Positions 17,496-26,608 of a stretch of DNA of 64,000 bases are shown piece after piece; the first letter of the stretch is position 1; the number at the start of each line of letters is the position of its first letter. Origin of the DNA: Streptomyces mutomycini (GTDB lineage Bacteria > Actinomycetota > Actinomycetes > Streptomycetales > Streptomycetaceae); assembly GCF_001700505.1 (NCBI RefSeq), contig NZ_MAPV01000116.1:1-64000 (forward strand). Direction: 5' to 3'. The notes under the pieces are model-generated. The model ran no database searches. It was not told the DNA's origin and was given only the letters and a program-made list of their open reading frames with translations. The position numbers and the translations under genes were made by a program.

Positions 17496-19028
17496 TCAGC
17501 CGGCGAACCAGCGCTGCGGGCGCGGGTTGAGGTTCTGGTAGATGTGCTTGGACTCGCGGTACTCGGCAAGACCGGTGGGGCCGAGCTCGCGGCCGGTGCC
17601 GGACTTGCCGAAGCCGCCCCACTCGGCCTGCGGGAGATAGGGGTGGTAGTCGTTGATCCAGACCGTGCCGTGCCGCAGCCGGCCCGCGACGCGCCGGGCG
17701 CGGCCCGCGTCGGTGGTCCAGACGGCGCCGGCGAGACCGTAGTCGGTGTCGTTGGCCAGGGTGACGGCCTCTTCCTCGGTGCGGAAGGTCTCGACGGTGA
17801 GGATCGGGCCGAAGGTCTCCTCGCGGACGACCTTCATCTCCCGGTGGCAGCCGTCGAGGACGGTCGGCCGGTAGAAGTAACCGCTCGCGGGCCGGACGTC
17901 CGAGGGCTCGGGGCGCGTTCCGCCGGAGCGGACGACCGCGCCCTCCTCGCGGGCGGACGCCACGTACGCCTCGACCTTGGCGAGCTGCTGGGCGGAGACG
18001 AGCGGGCCGCATTCGACCCCGTCGACGGTGCCCCGGCCCAGCCGGATCGCGTCGGCCCGGCGGGCGAGCTCGGTGACGAACCGGTCGCGGACGGACTCCT
18101 CGATGATGAGGCGGGCTCCGGCGGAGCAGACCTGGCCGCTGTGGAAGAACGCGGCGTTCAGTGCCTGGTCGACGGTGGTGTCGAAGCCTTCGTCGGTGGC
18201 GCACGCGTCGGCGAACACGACGTTGGGGTTCTTGCCGCCGAGCTCCAGGGCGACCTTCTTGACCGTGGGCGCCGCGGCCTGGGCGACTTTCGTGCCGCTG
18301 GCGAGCCCGCCGGTGAAGGAGACCAGGTCGACGTCCGGGTGTTCGGAGAGCCGCGCGCCGACGGGGTCGCCCGCGCCGGTGACGAGGTTAGCGGCGCCGT
18401 CGGGCAGTCCGGCCTCGGCGAGCAGCCGGATCAGGTGGACCGTGGAGAGCGGGGTGACCTCGCTGGGCTTGAGCACGAAGGTGTTGCCCGCGGCGAGGGC
18501 GGGGGCGATCTTCCAGCTGGCCTGGAGCAGCGGGTAGTTCCACGGGGCGATCAGGGCGCAGACGCCGACCGGCTCGTGCACGACGACGCTGTGCACATCG
18601 GGGTCTCCCGCGTCAACGACCCGGCCGCCGCTCTCGTTCATGACGAGGTCGGCGAAGTAGCGGAAGGCCGCTGTCACGTCGTCGACGTCGACGCGGCCCT
18701 CCTCCAGGGTCTTTCCGGTGTCGCGGCTCTCGGTGATCGCGATCTCCTCGCGGTCCCGCTGGAGGAGGTCGGCGACCCGGCGCAGCAGACCGGCGCGCTC
18801 GGCGACGGGCCGGTGGGGCCAGGGGCCGTCGTCGAAGGCGCGGCGGGCGGCGGCCACGGCCGCGTCGGTGTCCTCGGTGCCGCCCTCGGAGACGAGGGCC
18901 AGGACGGTGGCGTCCGCGGGGTCGAGGATCTCGCGGGTGGCGCCTGATCCGGCGGCCTGCCAGATACCGTCGATGTGGAGGGTTTCCAGGGCTGCCGGGG
19001 GGTGAGACGACGAGCGGGGAACCGACAT
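17496..19028 (-). CDS. betB: Betaine aldehyde dehydrogenase
   Basis: A 510-residue NAD-dependent aldehyde dehydrogenase that oxidises betaine aldehyde to the osmoprotectant glycine betaine. Family motifs are APWNYPLLQASWKIAPALAAGN, the catalytic Glu in ALELGGKNPN, and the catalytic Cys in FHSGQVCSAGARL. The C-terminal block EWGGFGKSGTGRELG is typical of BetB/GbsA. The start is the ATG at 19028 (MSVPRSSS); the upstream in-frame region to 19109 is not conserved-looking. It is the first gene of the choline-betaine operon, 75 bases ahead of the GMC enzyme. Confidence 0.92.
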   Translation of the reverse strand: MSVPRSSSHPPAALETLHIDGIWQAAGSGATREILDPADATVLALVSEGGTEDTDAAVAAARRAFDDGPWPHRPVAERAGLLRRVADLLQRDREEIAITESRDTGKTLEEGRVDVDDVTAAFRYFADLVMNESGGRVVDAGDPDVHSVVVHEPVGVCALIAPWNYPLLQASWKIAPALAAGNTFVLKPSEVTPLSTVHLIRLLAEAGLPDGAANLVTGAGDPVGARLSEHPDVDLVSFTGGLASGTKVAQAAAPTVKKVALELGGKNPNVVFADACATDEGFDTTVDQALNAAFFHSGQVCSAGARLIIEESVRDRFVTELARRADAIRLGRGTVDGVECGPLVSAQQLAKVEAYVASAREEGAVVRSGGTRPEPSDVRPASGYFYRPTVLDGCHREMKVVREETFGPILTVETFRTEEEAVTLANDTDYGLAGAVWTTDAGRARRVAGRLRHGTVWINDYHPYLPQAEWGGFGKSGTGRELGPTGLAEYRESKHIYQNLNPRPQRWFAG

Positions 19029-19403
19029 GTAGTGATCTGCCTTCCGTGCCTGATTGCTCCGCACCGGTCCGGCCGAGCACATACGCGCCGGTGGACCGGG
19101 ATTCGGCACCAGCAGTCTGGGACCCTTTCCGTTCCGGCCAGATGTATGCCGAGATATTCACTCTGGGTGATGTGACTCACTTACGGCGTCGAGCGGCCCA
19201 CGCCGGACCGGCCCGGAGACGCCTGGATCAGGGATTCCCGCCGCAGCGGTGGTGGGGCCGAGGGGCCGACGTTTCGGGGCCGCCGGCCGCGGAGTCACTG
19301 AGGGTAGCCGCGTCGCTCCGGCCGAAGCCGGGCCGGTTCCAAGAAGGGCCACAGGATTCGGGCAAAGGGGACTTCACCTTGCGAGTCCCGCGGCCGCAGG
19401 TGC
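19029..19403. other. Gene-free stretch upstream of betB
   Basis: About 375 bases between the betB start and the end of the Imm53 gene. It should hold the promoter of the choline/betaine operon. A relatively AT-rich part near 19140-19185 (ATATTCACTC and TGTGACTCACTTAC) is the most promoter-like. No clear operator palindrome or coding sequence was recognised. Confidence 0.5.
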
Positions 19404-19739
19404 TCACCCGGCTCGTGTCTCCGGCTCTGCGCCGGCAGCGATCGTGGTGGCCCAGGTACGGAACACGGTGAGTGCTTCGGCGAGATTCCCGGGGCCGCAC
19501 GCGGCGTGGAAGGTCTTCTCGGCGGTCCAGGTCCAGACCCAGTCCTGCGTGCTGCGATTGATGTCCTGGCGGGGGTGAACGTGTTCCTCCAGGTCCGTCT
19601 CCTCCAGATCGATCTTGACGGTCCAGCCAGGATTGTCGAGCGTGGCGATCCGGACGCCCCACTCGTGCTCCCAGTCTCCGTCGCACTGCTGCGCATACCA
19701 GTTCTGCAACCAGTCCAGAAGAGGAGTCGAATCGCTCAT
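19404..19739 (-). CDS. Orphan Imm53-family immunity protein
   Basis: A 111-residue protein. Its N-terminal half (WLQNWYAQQCDGDWEHEWGV, then TLDNPGWTVKIDLE) closely matches the Imm53 family of polymorphic-toxin immunity proteins as I know it. The start is the ATG at 19739 (MSDSTPLLDW). The longer frame to 19826 is not favoured because the domain begins right after MSDS. No toxin, secretion or other polymorphic-toxin gene is adjacent, so this is a stand-alone copy. It could protect against toxins of competitors, or be the remnant of a lost cassette. Confidence 0.8.
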   Translation of the reverse strand: MSDSTPLLDWLQNWYAQQCDGDWEHEWGVRIATLDNPGWTVKIDLEETDLEEHVHPRQDINRSTQDWVWTWTAEKTFHAACGPGNLAEALTVFRTWATTIAAGAEPETRAG

Positions 19740-19875
19740 GCCACGAGATATTAGGGGTCGTACGGACGCGGTTTGCCGCGGGCGTATCCGCCCGGCGATT
19801 GCGTGACCGTTCCACCCGGCCGACACTTGAACGTGAAGATTGTGCCCGGAGGGTCAGCGAGGATGTGTACCCATC

Positions 19876-20841
19876 ATGCCCAGCGCAGACGGCGCCGACC
19901 ACGAACGTCAGGACCTGGACACTGACGAGAACGCGCCCACGCAGGGCCAGGCGCCGGGGGTGGGTCCCTCGGATGTCTACCTGGATGTTCCCGCCCTGCA
20001 CGTGAACGAACTGCACCTGGAAGTCGAAGACCTCGAGGCTCACGTCTCCCTGCAGGCGGAGGTGCTGGACCTCCTCAAGCTGAACGTCGGGGCGGACGTG
20101 CGGCTCGGGCGCGTCAAGCTGGACATCGAGGGTGTCGACGTACAGGCGCAGCTCAAGGTGCGGCTCCACCACGTCGCTGCCGTGGTCACCCGGCTGCTGA
20201 CCACGGTGGACAGAAACCCCGAGATCCTCGAGCAGTTGACCCGCAGCGCGGGCGCAGCGGTCGAGAACGTCGGGGCCGGTGCCGGCCGGGCGGTGGGACA
20301 ACTGGGAGAAGGTGCCGGTGAGGCCGTGAGCGATGTCGGGCAGGCCGCCGGCGCCGCGGTCGAGTCCGTCGGCGAGAGCACGGGCACGGCGGTGGAGGGC
20401 GTCGGCGAGAGCACAGGCACGGCGGTCAAAGGCGCCGGCGAGGGAGCGGGGGCCGCCGTCGAGGACGTGGGCCACAGCGGTGCGGACGCGATCGAGAACG
20501 TTCAGGACGACGACGAGCAGGAAGACGGCAACGGGGCAGAAGAACCCGAGCGTCCGCCTGCCCGCCGACGGAGCAGAGCCCCCGAGCAGGACTCCACGGA
20601 GCGGAGCAGGACCGGCCGCGCCGGGACCGCGAAGAAGGGTGGCTCGGGCAAGAAGTCGGCGGCCAGGTCCACCACCGCATCGGAGAGACCTGAACCTTCC
20701 AGGAGAGCTCCAGCCAGGAAGGCCGCGGTCAAGAAGGCGCCTTCGGCGAAACCGACTGCGAAGAAGGCCGGCAGCGGGCGGTCGACCGGCAAACCCGCCA
20801 AGGGTTCGGCGGGTTCGGGCCGCCCAGGGCGCGGGACCTAG
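19876..20841 (+). CDS. Conserved actinobacterial protein with 11-residue repeats and basic tail
   Basis: A 321-residue protein of unknown function. An amphipathic N-terminal region (about 35-120: VYLDVPALHVNELHLEVEDL, then DVQAQLKVRLHHVAAVV) has alternating hydrophobic residues. It is followed by seven consecutive 11-residue repeats of the pattern G-x-A-V-x-x-V/L-G-x-x-x (about 135-212). An acidic stretch (DDDEQEDGNGAEE) comes next. The C-terminal 90 residues are rich in Lys, Ala, Pro and Arg, with KKSAAR, KAAVKKAP and PTAKKAG, like histone H1 tails. I chose the ATG at 19876 over a TTG at 19840. No signal peptide. Repeats of this period suggest an amphipathic helix (LEA-like) and the tail suggests nucleic-acid binding. 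Confidence 0.7.
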   Translation: MPSADGADHERQDLDTDENAPTQGQAPGVGPSDVYLDVPALHVNELHLEVEDLEAHVSLQAEVLDLLKLNVGADVRLGRVKLDIEGVDVQAQLKVRLHHVAAVVTRLLTTVDRNPEILEQLTRSAGAAVENVGAGAGRAVGQLGEGAGEAVSDVGQAAGAAVESVGESTGTAVEGVGESTGTAVKGAGEGAGAAVEDVGHSGADAIENVQDDDEQEDGNGAEEPERPPARRRSRAPEQDSTERSRTGRAGTAKKGGSGKKSAARSTTASERPEPSRRAPARKAAVKKAPSAKPTAKKAGSGRSTGKPAKGSAGSGRPGRGT

Positions 20842-21257
20842 CCCGGCGGACAGCCGAGCGCCGGGGCCGGGCCCTGCTGGAGCCCGGCGGACCGTCTCGG
20901 ACGGACAACGGCCGGATTGCCCAAGTCCCGCGCGATCGCCGGCGCGGGATGGACAGCCTGCGCCAAGGACTCGACGGACGAGTGCTGCGCCTGCCGGATC
21001 CACTCCGGCTTGCGCACCGCCTCGGAGGCTGACCCGGGTCTCGCTCATCGGTCGACGACGCCGGAATCACGGCCTGTCGACCGTCTCGGTCCTGGCGACG
21101 CTGTGGGAGCGGGTCACGGTACTGGACCGGCCACCTGGAACATGCGGGCGTAGGTGCCGTTCATGGCTCTGTGGGGCGAAAGCGTGTGTGCAGGGTCCCC
21201 CCAGGGATCGGGTTCTCCTGGCCTGACAGTGGCTGACCGGCCGCCTCGTCCCCTCGA
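20842..21257. other. Non-coding stretch between convergent genes, possible gene relic
   Basis: About 415 bases without a credible intact gene. Bases 21114-21164 on the minus strand encode MNGTYARMFQV and five further residues before a stop, which looks like the C-terminal end of an ABC exporter ATPase (the usual LNGTYARMF-type ending). Nothing upstream of it in frame continues the family, so it may be a relic. The rest shows no recognisable motif. Confidence 0.3.
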
Positions 21258-21305
21258 CACGTCCGGAGCAGGGAAACGCCGGGGCGTCTCCCTGCTCCGG
21301 ACGTG
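21258..21305 (-). terminator. Long hairpin terminator after the GH3-GH31 operon
   Basis: A 17-base arm (21258-21274) pairs perfectly with 21289-21305. The loop contains a further ACGCC/GGCGT pairing, so the stem may extend. It begins three bases beyond the stop codon of the alpha-xylosidase gene and ends the leftward arm of the xyloglucan locus. Confidence 0.85.
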
Positions 21306-21308
21306 CGG

Positions 21309-23582
21309 TCAGGCGACGGAGACCGTACCCGTCCCCTCCCCCGCGACCCCGGACTCCTCGACGATCACGCGGTAGGGCCGCCCCGTGCCCTCCGCCGTGA
21401 CGCGCACACCGGCACCGTCCCGTACGACGCGGAACACCGCCGCCGGGCTGCCGGCCAGGTCGGGCACCGTGGCCGTGTGCTCGCCGGCATCGGTGCCGGG
21501 CCCGAAGACACGCAGCGTGAGGCCGTCCAGCCAGTCGGCGTCCGGGCGCTGGTCGTCGGCGCCCCACGGAAGCACCGCGCCGTCCCTGACCAGCACGGGC
21601 AGACTGTCGAAGCCGTGCGTCTCGTGCCGCCAGGCGGGGCCGATGACGCGCTCTCCGGTGAGCAGCGAGGTCCAGGTGCCCTCGGGGACGTAGTACTCGA
21701 CCTCGCCGTCCTCCGTGAAGACCGGGGCGACCAGCAGGTCCGGGCCGAGCATGTACTGCCGTTCCAGGGTGCGGGAGGCGGGGTCGCCGGGGAACTCCGC
21801 CAGCATGGGCCGCATCATCGGGACGCCCGTACGGTGCGCCTCGGCGGCCACTCCGTAGAGGTAGGGCATGAGCCGGTGCTTGAGCAGGGTGAACTTCCGT
21901 GCCACGTCGACCGCTTCCTCGCCGAACTCCCACGGCACGCGGTAGGAGACGTTGCCGTGGAGCCGGCTGTGCGAGGAGAGCAGGCCGAAGGCGAGCCAGC
22001 GCTTGAAGACGGCCGGGTCGGGCGTGCCCTCGAAGCCGCCGATGTCGTGGCTCCAGAAGCCGAAGCCGGACAGGGACAGTGAGAGCCCGCCGCGCAGGGA
22101 CTCCGACATGGCGGTGAACGAGGCCCAGCAGTCGCCGCCCCAGTGCACCGGGTACTGCTGCCCGCCGGCCGTGGCCGAGCGGGCGAAGAGCACGGCCTCG
22201 CCCGCACCGCGCTCCCTTTCCAGGAGCTCGAAGACGGTGCGGTTGTAGAGGTGCGTGTAGTAGTTGTGCATGCGCTCCGCGTCGGAGCCGTCGTGCCAGA
22301 CGACGTCGGTGGGGATGCGCTCGCCGAAGTCGGTCTTGAAGCCGTCGACGCCCTGGTCGAGAAGGACCTTCAGCTTGGCCTGGAACCAGGCGGTGGCCTC
22401 GGGGTTGGTGAAGTCGACCAGCGCCATGCCGGCCTGCCACAGGTCCCACTGCCAGATGTCACCGTTGGCCCGCCGCACCAGGTAGCCGTGTTCGGCGCCC
22501 TCCGCGAAGAGGGCCGACTTCTGGGCGATGTAGGGGTTGATCCACATGCTGATGCGCAGTCCGCGCTCCTTGAGGCGGGCCAGCATCCCCTCCGGGTCTG
22601 GGAAGACCTCGGGGTCCCAGAGGAAGTCCGACCACTGGTATTCGCGCATCCAGAAGCAGTCGAAGTGGAAGACGCTCAGCGGGATACCGCGCTCCTCCAT
22701 GCCGTCGACGAACGAGGTGACGGTCTCCTCGTCGTAGGACGTGCAGAAGGAGGTGGTCAGCCAGAGGCCGAACGACCATGCCGGGGGCAGCGCGGGCCGG
22801 CCGGTCAGGGCCGTGTAGCGGGACAGCACGTCCTTCGGGGTCGGGCCGGCGACGACGTAGTACTCGAGGGACTGGTCCTCGACGCTGAACTGCACCTGGC
22901 CGACGGATTCCGAGCCGACCTCGAAGGAGACCTTGCCCGGGTGGTTGACGAAGACGCCGTAGCCGCGTGAGGACAGGTAGAACGGGATGTTCTTGTAGGC
23001 CAGTTCGCTGCTGGTGCCGCCGTCGGCCTGCCAGATGTCGACGCTCTGGCCGTTCTTGACGTACGGGGTGAAGCGCTCACCGAGGCCGTAGACGTTCTCG
23101 CCGACGTCCAGGGCTAGTTGGGCGATCATGTGGTGGGTGCCGTCGGGCGCTGTCGCGAACGCCGTTCCCTTGGGATCCACTTGGGTGAGGCGGCGGCCGT
23201 CACCGTCGAGGAAGGTGATTCCCCAGGGCCCGTCACCGTCCATACGCAGTGTCAGTGGCCCGCTGGTGAGTTCCGTGACCGCGCCGTCCCGGCGGGTTCT
23301 GGCCGCGGGGGCCGTGCCGGAGTCCGCGAGCAACGCGAAGTCCGGCCCCCGCCGGGCCTTTCCCGCGTGATGGGTGGTGCGTACGCCGATGACGCCCTCG
23401 GCCGGGGCGAAGCATTCGACCGTGATCAGCGGGGTGTTGAGCGTGTCGCCGCGTGCCGCGACGCGCTTGACCGCAGCGTACGCGGTGAACCGGTCGGCAT
23501 CGACGCGCAGATCACGGATCTCGGTGGCGTACGAGGCGCGGACGCCCTCACGCATGAGCCAGAAGCCGTCGGTGAACTTCAT
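21309..23582 (-). CDS. Alpha-xylosidase, GH31 (YicI-like)
   Basis: A 757-residue cytoplasmic glycosidase that removes alpha-1,6-linked xylose from xyloglucan oligosaccharides. The N-terminal beta-sandwich (about 1-250) is followed by the (beta/alpha)8 barrel. GFKTDFGERIP holds the nucleophile Asp418, and HWGGDCWAS holds the likely acid/base Asp484. FHFDCFWM, rather than the DIDYM of alpha-glucosidases, is the marker of YicI-type alpha-xylosidases. No signal peptide. The start overlaps the stop of the GH3 gene (ATGA), so both enzymes are made together. The product xylose feeds xylA/xylB. Confidence 0.93.
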   Translation of the reverse strand: MKFTDGFWLMREGVRASYATEIRDLRVDADRFTAYAAVKRVAARGDTLNTPLITVECFAPAEGVIGVRTTHHAGKARRGPDFALLADSGTAPAARTRRDGAVTELTSGPLTLRMDGDGPWGITFLDGDGRRLTQVDPKGTAFATAPDGTHHMIAQLALDVGENVYGLGERFTPYVKNGQSVDIWQADGGTSSELAYKNIPFYLSSRGYGVFVNHPGKVSFEVGSESVGQVQFSVEDQSLEYYVVAGPTPKDVLSRYTALTGRPALPPAWSFGLWLTTSFCTSYDEETVTSFVDGMEERGIPLSVFHFDCFWMREYQWSDFLWDPEVFPDPEGMLARLKERGLRISMWINPYIAQKSALFAEGAEHGYLVRRANGDIWQWDLWQAGMALVDFTNPEATAWFQAKLKVLLDQGVDGFKTDFGERIPTDVVWHDGSDAERMHNYYTHLYNRTVFELLERERGAGEAVLFARSATAGGQQYPVHWGGDCWASFTAMSESLRGGLSLSLSGFGFWSHDIGGFEGTPDPAVFKRWLAFGLLSSHSRLHGNVSYRVPWEFGEEAVDVARKFTLLKHRLMPYLYGVAAEAHRTGVPMMRPMLAEFPGDPASRTLERQYMLGPDLLVAPVFTEDGEVEYYVPEGTWTSLLTGERVIGPAWRHETHGFDSLPVLVRDGAVLPWGADDQRPDADWLDGLTLRVFGPGTDAGEHTATVPDLAGSPAAVFRVVRDGAGVRVTAEGTGRPYRVIVEESGVAGEGTGTVSVA

Positions 23583-26515
23583 GCGGACGCCTTTCCGGCC
23601 ACGACGTCGATCCGGGCGAGGCGCACGGACCCGGTGAGGCCGATGCGCAGTTCCTGCACTCCCCGGAGGCCGAGGCCGGCTTCGAGGGTGCGGTACTCGT
23701 ACGGGCCGCCGCTGTCCGGGAACTGGAGCAGGAAGACCTGTCCGCCGGCGCTCACAGTGATGCTTCCCTCCCCCGAGACCAGGAACGCGAGTCCGTCCAC
23801 GCCCTCACCGAAGTCGCACGCCCTGTAGACGAGACTCCCCTCCCTGCCGGCGGAGGCGGGCGCTACGGCGTCACCCTCCGTCTTCGTGCGGTCGAGGATC
23901 TCCGTGTCCTTCTGCCAGTCGTAGTCGACGGCCTCAAGGCCGCGTGCCGCCACCGGGCGCGGGCCTTGAGCTTCCCCGTCGACGACCGCGGTGCCGGTGA
24001 GCCGGATGTCGGCGCTGGACGCGCCCGCGAGGACCTCGTATGCGCCCGGCTCGACGGACCACCGGCCGTGCGCCACGCTCCAGTGACCCAACTCCTCGAC
24101 AGGTACGTCGAATTCGATACGCTCCGCCGCTCCGGGTGCTAGGTGCACCCGACGGTGGGCGACCAGCTTGCGCAGCGGCAGGTCCGTGGGCTCGTCCAGC
24201 GTCCCGAGCCGGCGCCCCAGGCCCTTCGGAGGGGGCACGGTCTCCGCGGGCACGGCCGCACGGACGTAGACCTGGGCCACCTCGTCGGCGGCGGTCCCGC
24301 CGTCGTTGGTGACGGTCAGTGACACCCGCAGTTGCTCGCCGTCCACCTCCGTCCGCAGCGCGGAGTAGCTGAAGTCGGCGTAGCCGAGGCCGTGTCCGAA
24401 CGCGAAGAGCGGGGTGCCGTCGAAGTAGAGGTATGTCTGGCGGGAGCCGATGATGTCGTAGTCGAGCAGGCCCGGCAGGTCGTCGTCGCTCGCGTACCAG
24501 GTCTGCGGGAGCCGTCCGGCCGGGGACACGTCACCGGCGAGGACGCGGGCGAGCGCGGTGCCGGCGGCCTGGCCGCCGTGCGCCGTCCAGAGCAGGGCGG
24601 GCAGGCTGTCCGCCGCGTCGGTCACCGCGTACGGGTAGGCGGAGGCCAGGACGAGAACCGTACGCGGGTTGGCGGCGTGCGCGGCGCGCCACAGCCGGTC
24701 CTGCTGGGCGGGGAGGGCGAGGGTGGTGCGGTCCTCGGTCTCACGGCCGTTGATGTGGGGGTCGTTGCCCGCGACGACGATCACGGTGTCGGCGGCCGCG
24801 GCGACGCGGGCCACGGCGTCGGCGCCGTGCTCGACGGTCTCCCGCTCGAAGACCGTGGCGTCGTCCCGGGAAATCTTTTCGCCCGCTCCGGCAACCTTCG
24901 CGCCGTCGGCGGCGACGGACACGTATCCACCCGTCCCGATGTGAAGAAGGCGGTGCCCTCCGTCGTGCCCCTCCACCGCTTCCAGGCGGAAGGTCTCCTG
25001 GACGACCCAGCCGCCCGGCTCGTCGGCGGATGCCCTGACGTATCCGTCGTCGGCGACGGAGAGGTACAGCCCTTCGTCGGTACGCAGGGTGAGGACGCCG
25101 TCGCCCCAGTCGACGAGGGCCAGTTCGGTGGCATCGTCGCCGTAGGTCAGCGGGGGCAGGTCGGTGCGGCCGGCGAGGAGTGCCGGATCCAGGGCGCCTT
25201 CCGCGCCCCGCGCCTCTGTGTCCGCCGCGCCGTCGGCCGCGGGCACCTGGAGCCAGCCGTCGGAGGTCTTCAGCCGGACCCGGTCGACGCCCTCCGCGAA
25301 GAGGACGTTCTCGGCGCCGTACCGTTCGCGGATTCCGTCGAGCGGCGTCGAGCGGTGCATGAGCGTGCCGCTGTACCAGTCGAGCTTGCAGGCGTCCGCG
25401 AGAAGTCCGACCACCGCGACGGTCCGGCCCTGCTCGGGCTCCAGGGGCAGCAGGCTGTCGTTCTTGAGCAGGACGACGGCCTGTTCCGCGGCCTCCAGGG
25501 CGAGCGCCCTGTGCTGTTCGGTGTCCAGGTCGTCCACCTCGGCGTACGGATCGAGCTCCGGGTCGAACTCGCCGAGCGCGAACCGCATGGCGAGCAGCCT
25601 GCCGGCCGCCGTGTCGATGTCGCTCTCGTCGATGAGCCCCTTGGCCAGGGCGTCGCGGATGCGGCCGGTCATGACCGAGGAGTCCGTGCCGTGGTCGGTG
25701 AAGCTGTCGACACCCGCCTTGAGGGCGGCCGCTGTGGCCTCCTCGTGGGTGTCGAAGTAGTGCTCGGAATCGACCAGGTTGGAGGGCGCGCCCGCGTCCG
25801 AGCAGACGACGAGCGGCTGGTCGGTCCAGCGCCGCAGGTGCTGCCCAAGGAGTGGCGAGACGTGGTTGGGGCGGCCGTTGACGAGGTTGTAGGCGGGCAT
25901 CACGCCGGCCACCGCCCCGGCCCGCACGGCGTCGCGGAAGGCCCGCAGGTCGTACTCGTGCAGGACGCGGGGGCGGACCGAGGAGGAAGCGGTGTCTCGG
26001 TCGGTCTCGTTGTTGTGCGCGAGCCAGTGCTTGAGCACGGGGGCGGTGCGCCAGTAACGGGGGTCGTCCCCTCGCAGCCCCCGGGTGTAGGCGACGGCGA
26101 TGGCGGAGGTGAGGGCCGGGTCCTCGGAGTACCCCTCCTCGCCACGGCCCCACAGCGGGTGGCGCAGCAGGTTCACCGTGGGCGCCCAGACGTTGAGCCC
26201 GACACGCTCGTCCTGGGCGCGCTTGGCGCGGACCTCGTTGCCGACGGCCTCGCCGATCCGGCGGACCAGGTCGTCGTTCCAGGTGGCGCCGAGGCCGACG
26301 GCCTGCGGGAAGACGGTGGCGGGTCCCATCCAGGCGACCCCGTGCAGGGCCTCCTGTCCGGTGCGGAACGGGCCGATGCCGAGCCGCTCCACCGCGGGGG
26401 CGAACTGGTGCAGCATCGCGATCCGCTCGTCGAGCGTGAGCCGTCCGAGCAGATCGGCGGTGCGCCGGGAGAAGGACAGCTGCGGGTCGCGGAAGGGAAG
26501 CGGATGGTCCGTCAC
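23579..26515 (-). CDS. GH3 beta-glucosidase with inserted beta-trefoil and C-terminal CBM-like domain
   Basis: A 978-residue cytoplasmic enzyme, longer than a usual GH3 protein. Order: GH3 N-terminal barrel with the nucleophile Asp240 in VVCSDAGAPSN; GH3 C-terminal domain starting near 340; an insertion at about 411-563 with fascin-like beta-trefoil character (LRTDEGLYLSVADDGYVRA and HIGTGGYVSVAADG); the rest of the C-domain (about 564-690); an FnIII-like domain (about 710-810); and a C-terminal CBM6-like sandwich (about 850-978, YRACDFGEGVDGL). The start is the GTG at 26515, preceded by AAGGGG; the frame to 26686 crosses the operator and is rejected. It probably cleaves the glucose backbone of imported xyloglucan fragments; beta-xylosidase is the alternative. 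Confidence 0.88.
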   Translation of the reverse strand: MTDHPLPFRDPQLSFSRRTADLLGRLTLDERIAMLHQFAPAVERLGIGPFRTGQEALHGVAWMGPATVFPQAVGLGATWNDDLVRRIGEAVGNEVRAKRAQDERVGLNVWAPTVNLLRHPLWGRGEEGYSEDPALTSAIAVAYTRGLRGDDPRYWRTAPVLKHWLAHNNETDRDTASSSVRPRVLHEYDLRAFRDAVRAGAVAGVMPAYNLVNGRPNHVSPLLGQHLRRWTDQPLVVCSDAGAPSNLVDSEHYFDTHEEATAAALKAGVDSFTDHGTDSSVMTGRIRDALAKGLIDESDIDTAAGRLLAMRFALGEFDPELDPYAEVDDLDTEQHRALALEAAEQAVVLLKNDSLLPLEPEQGRTVAVVGLLADACKLDWYSGTLMHRSTPLDGIRERYGAENVLFAEGVDRVRLKTSDGWLQVPAADGAADTEARGAEGALDPALLAGRTDLPPLTYGDDATELALVDWGDGVLTLRTDEGLYLSVADDGYVRASADEPGGWVVQETFRLEAVEGHDGGHRLLHIGTGGYVSVAADGAKVAGAGEKISRDDATVFERETVEHGADAVARVAAAADTVIVVAGNDPHINGRETEDRTTLALPAQQDRLWRAAHAANPRTVLVLASAYPYAVTDAADSLPALLWTAHGGQAAGTALARVLAGDVSPAGRLPQTWYASDDDLPGLLDYDIIGSRQTYLYFDGTPLFAFGHGLGYADFSYSALRTEVDGEQLRVSLTVTNDGGTAADEVAQVYVRAAVPAETVPPPKGLGRRLGTLDEPTDLPLRKLVAHRRVHLAPGAAERIEFDVPVEELGHWSVAHGRWSVEPGAYEVLAGASSADIRLTGTAVVDGEAQGPRPVAARGLEAVDYDWQKDTEILDRTKTEGDAVAPASAGREGSLVYRACDFGEGVDGLAFLVSGEGSITVSAGGQVFLLQFPDSGGPYEYRTLEAGLGLRGVQELRIGLTGSVRLARIDVVAGKASA

Positions 26516-26594
26516 GTGCGGGTCCCCTTGGAGAGGTGGGAGGTTTTCCGGTCTGCGGGCGCCGAGTGTTCCTTCGACGCTAGGAGAGGATCTT

Positions 26595-26608
26595 TCGAAG
26601 CGCTTCGA
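26595..26608. promoter_or_regulatory. LacI-type operator, GH3-side copy
   Basis: TCGAAGCGCTTCGA, a perfect 14-bp palindrome with the central CG of LacI-family sites, 80 bases upstream of the GH3 start. The same 14-mer recurs at 26777 and at 53264 upstream of the window's LacI gene. Confidence 0.88.

Noticed and set aside
16065-18947. A 960-residue plus-strand frame over betB and the GMC enzyme
   Set aside because: Both minus-strand genes here have clear catalytic motifs; the plus-strand frame is a low-complexity Val/Gly/Asp shadow.
19228-21048. A 606-residue minus-strand frame
   Set aside because: It covers the repeat protein and the Imm53 gene in antisense or shifted frame and has no recognisable domain.
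23069-23081. GTGAAGCGCTCAC inside GH31 as a regulator site
   Set aside because: It keeps the central AGCGC but not the outer TCGA arms, and is within the coding sequence with no promoter context.
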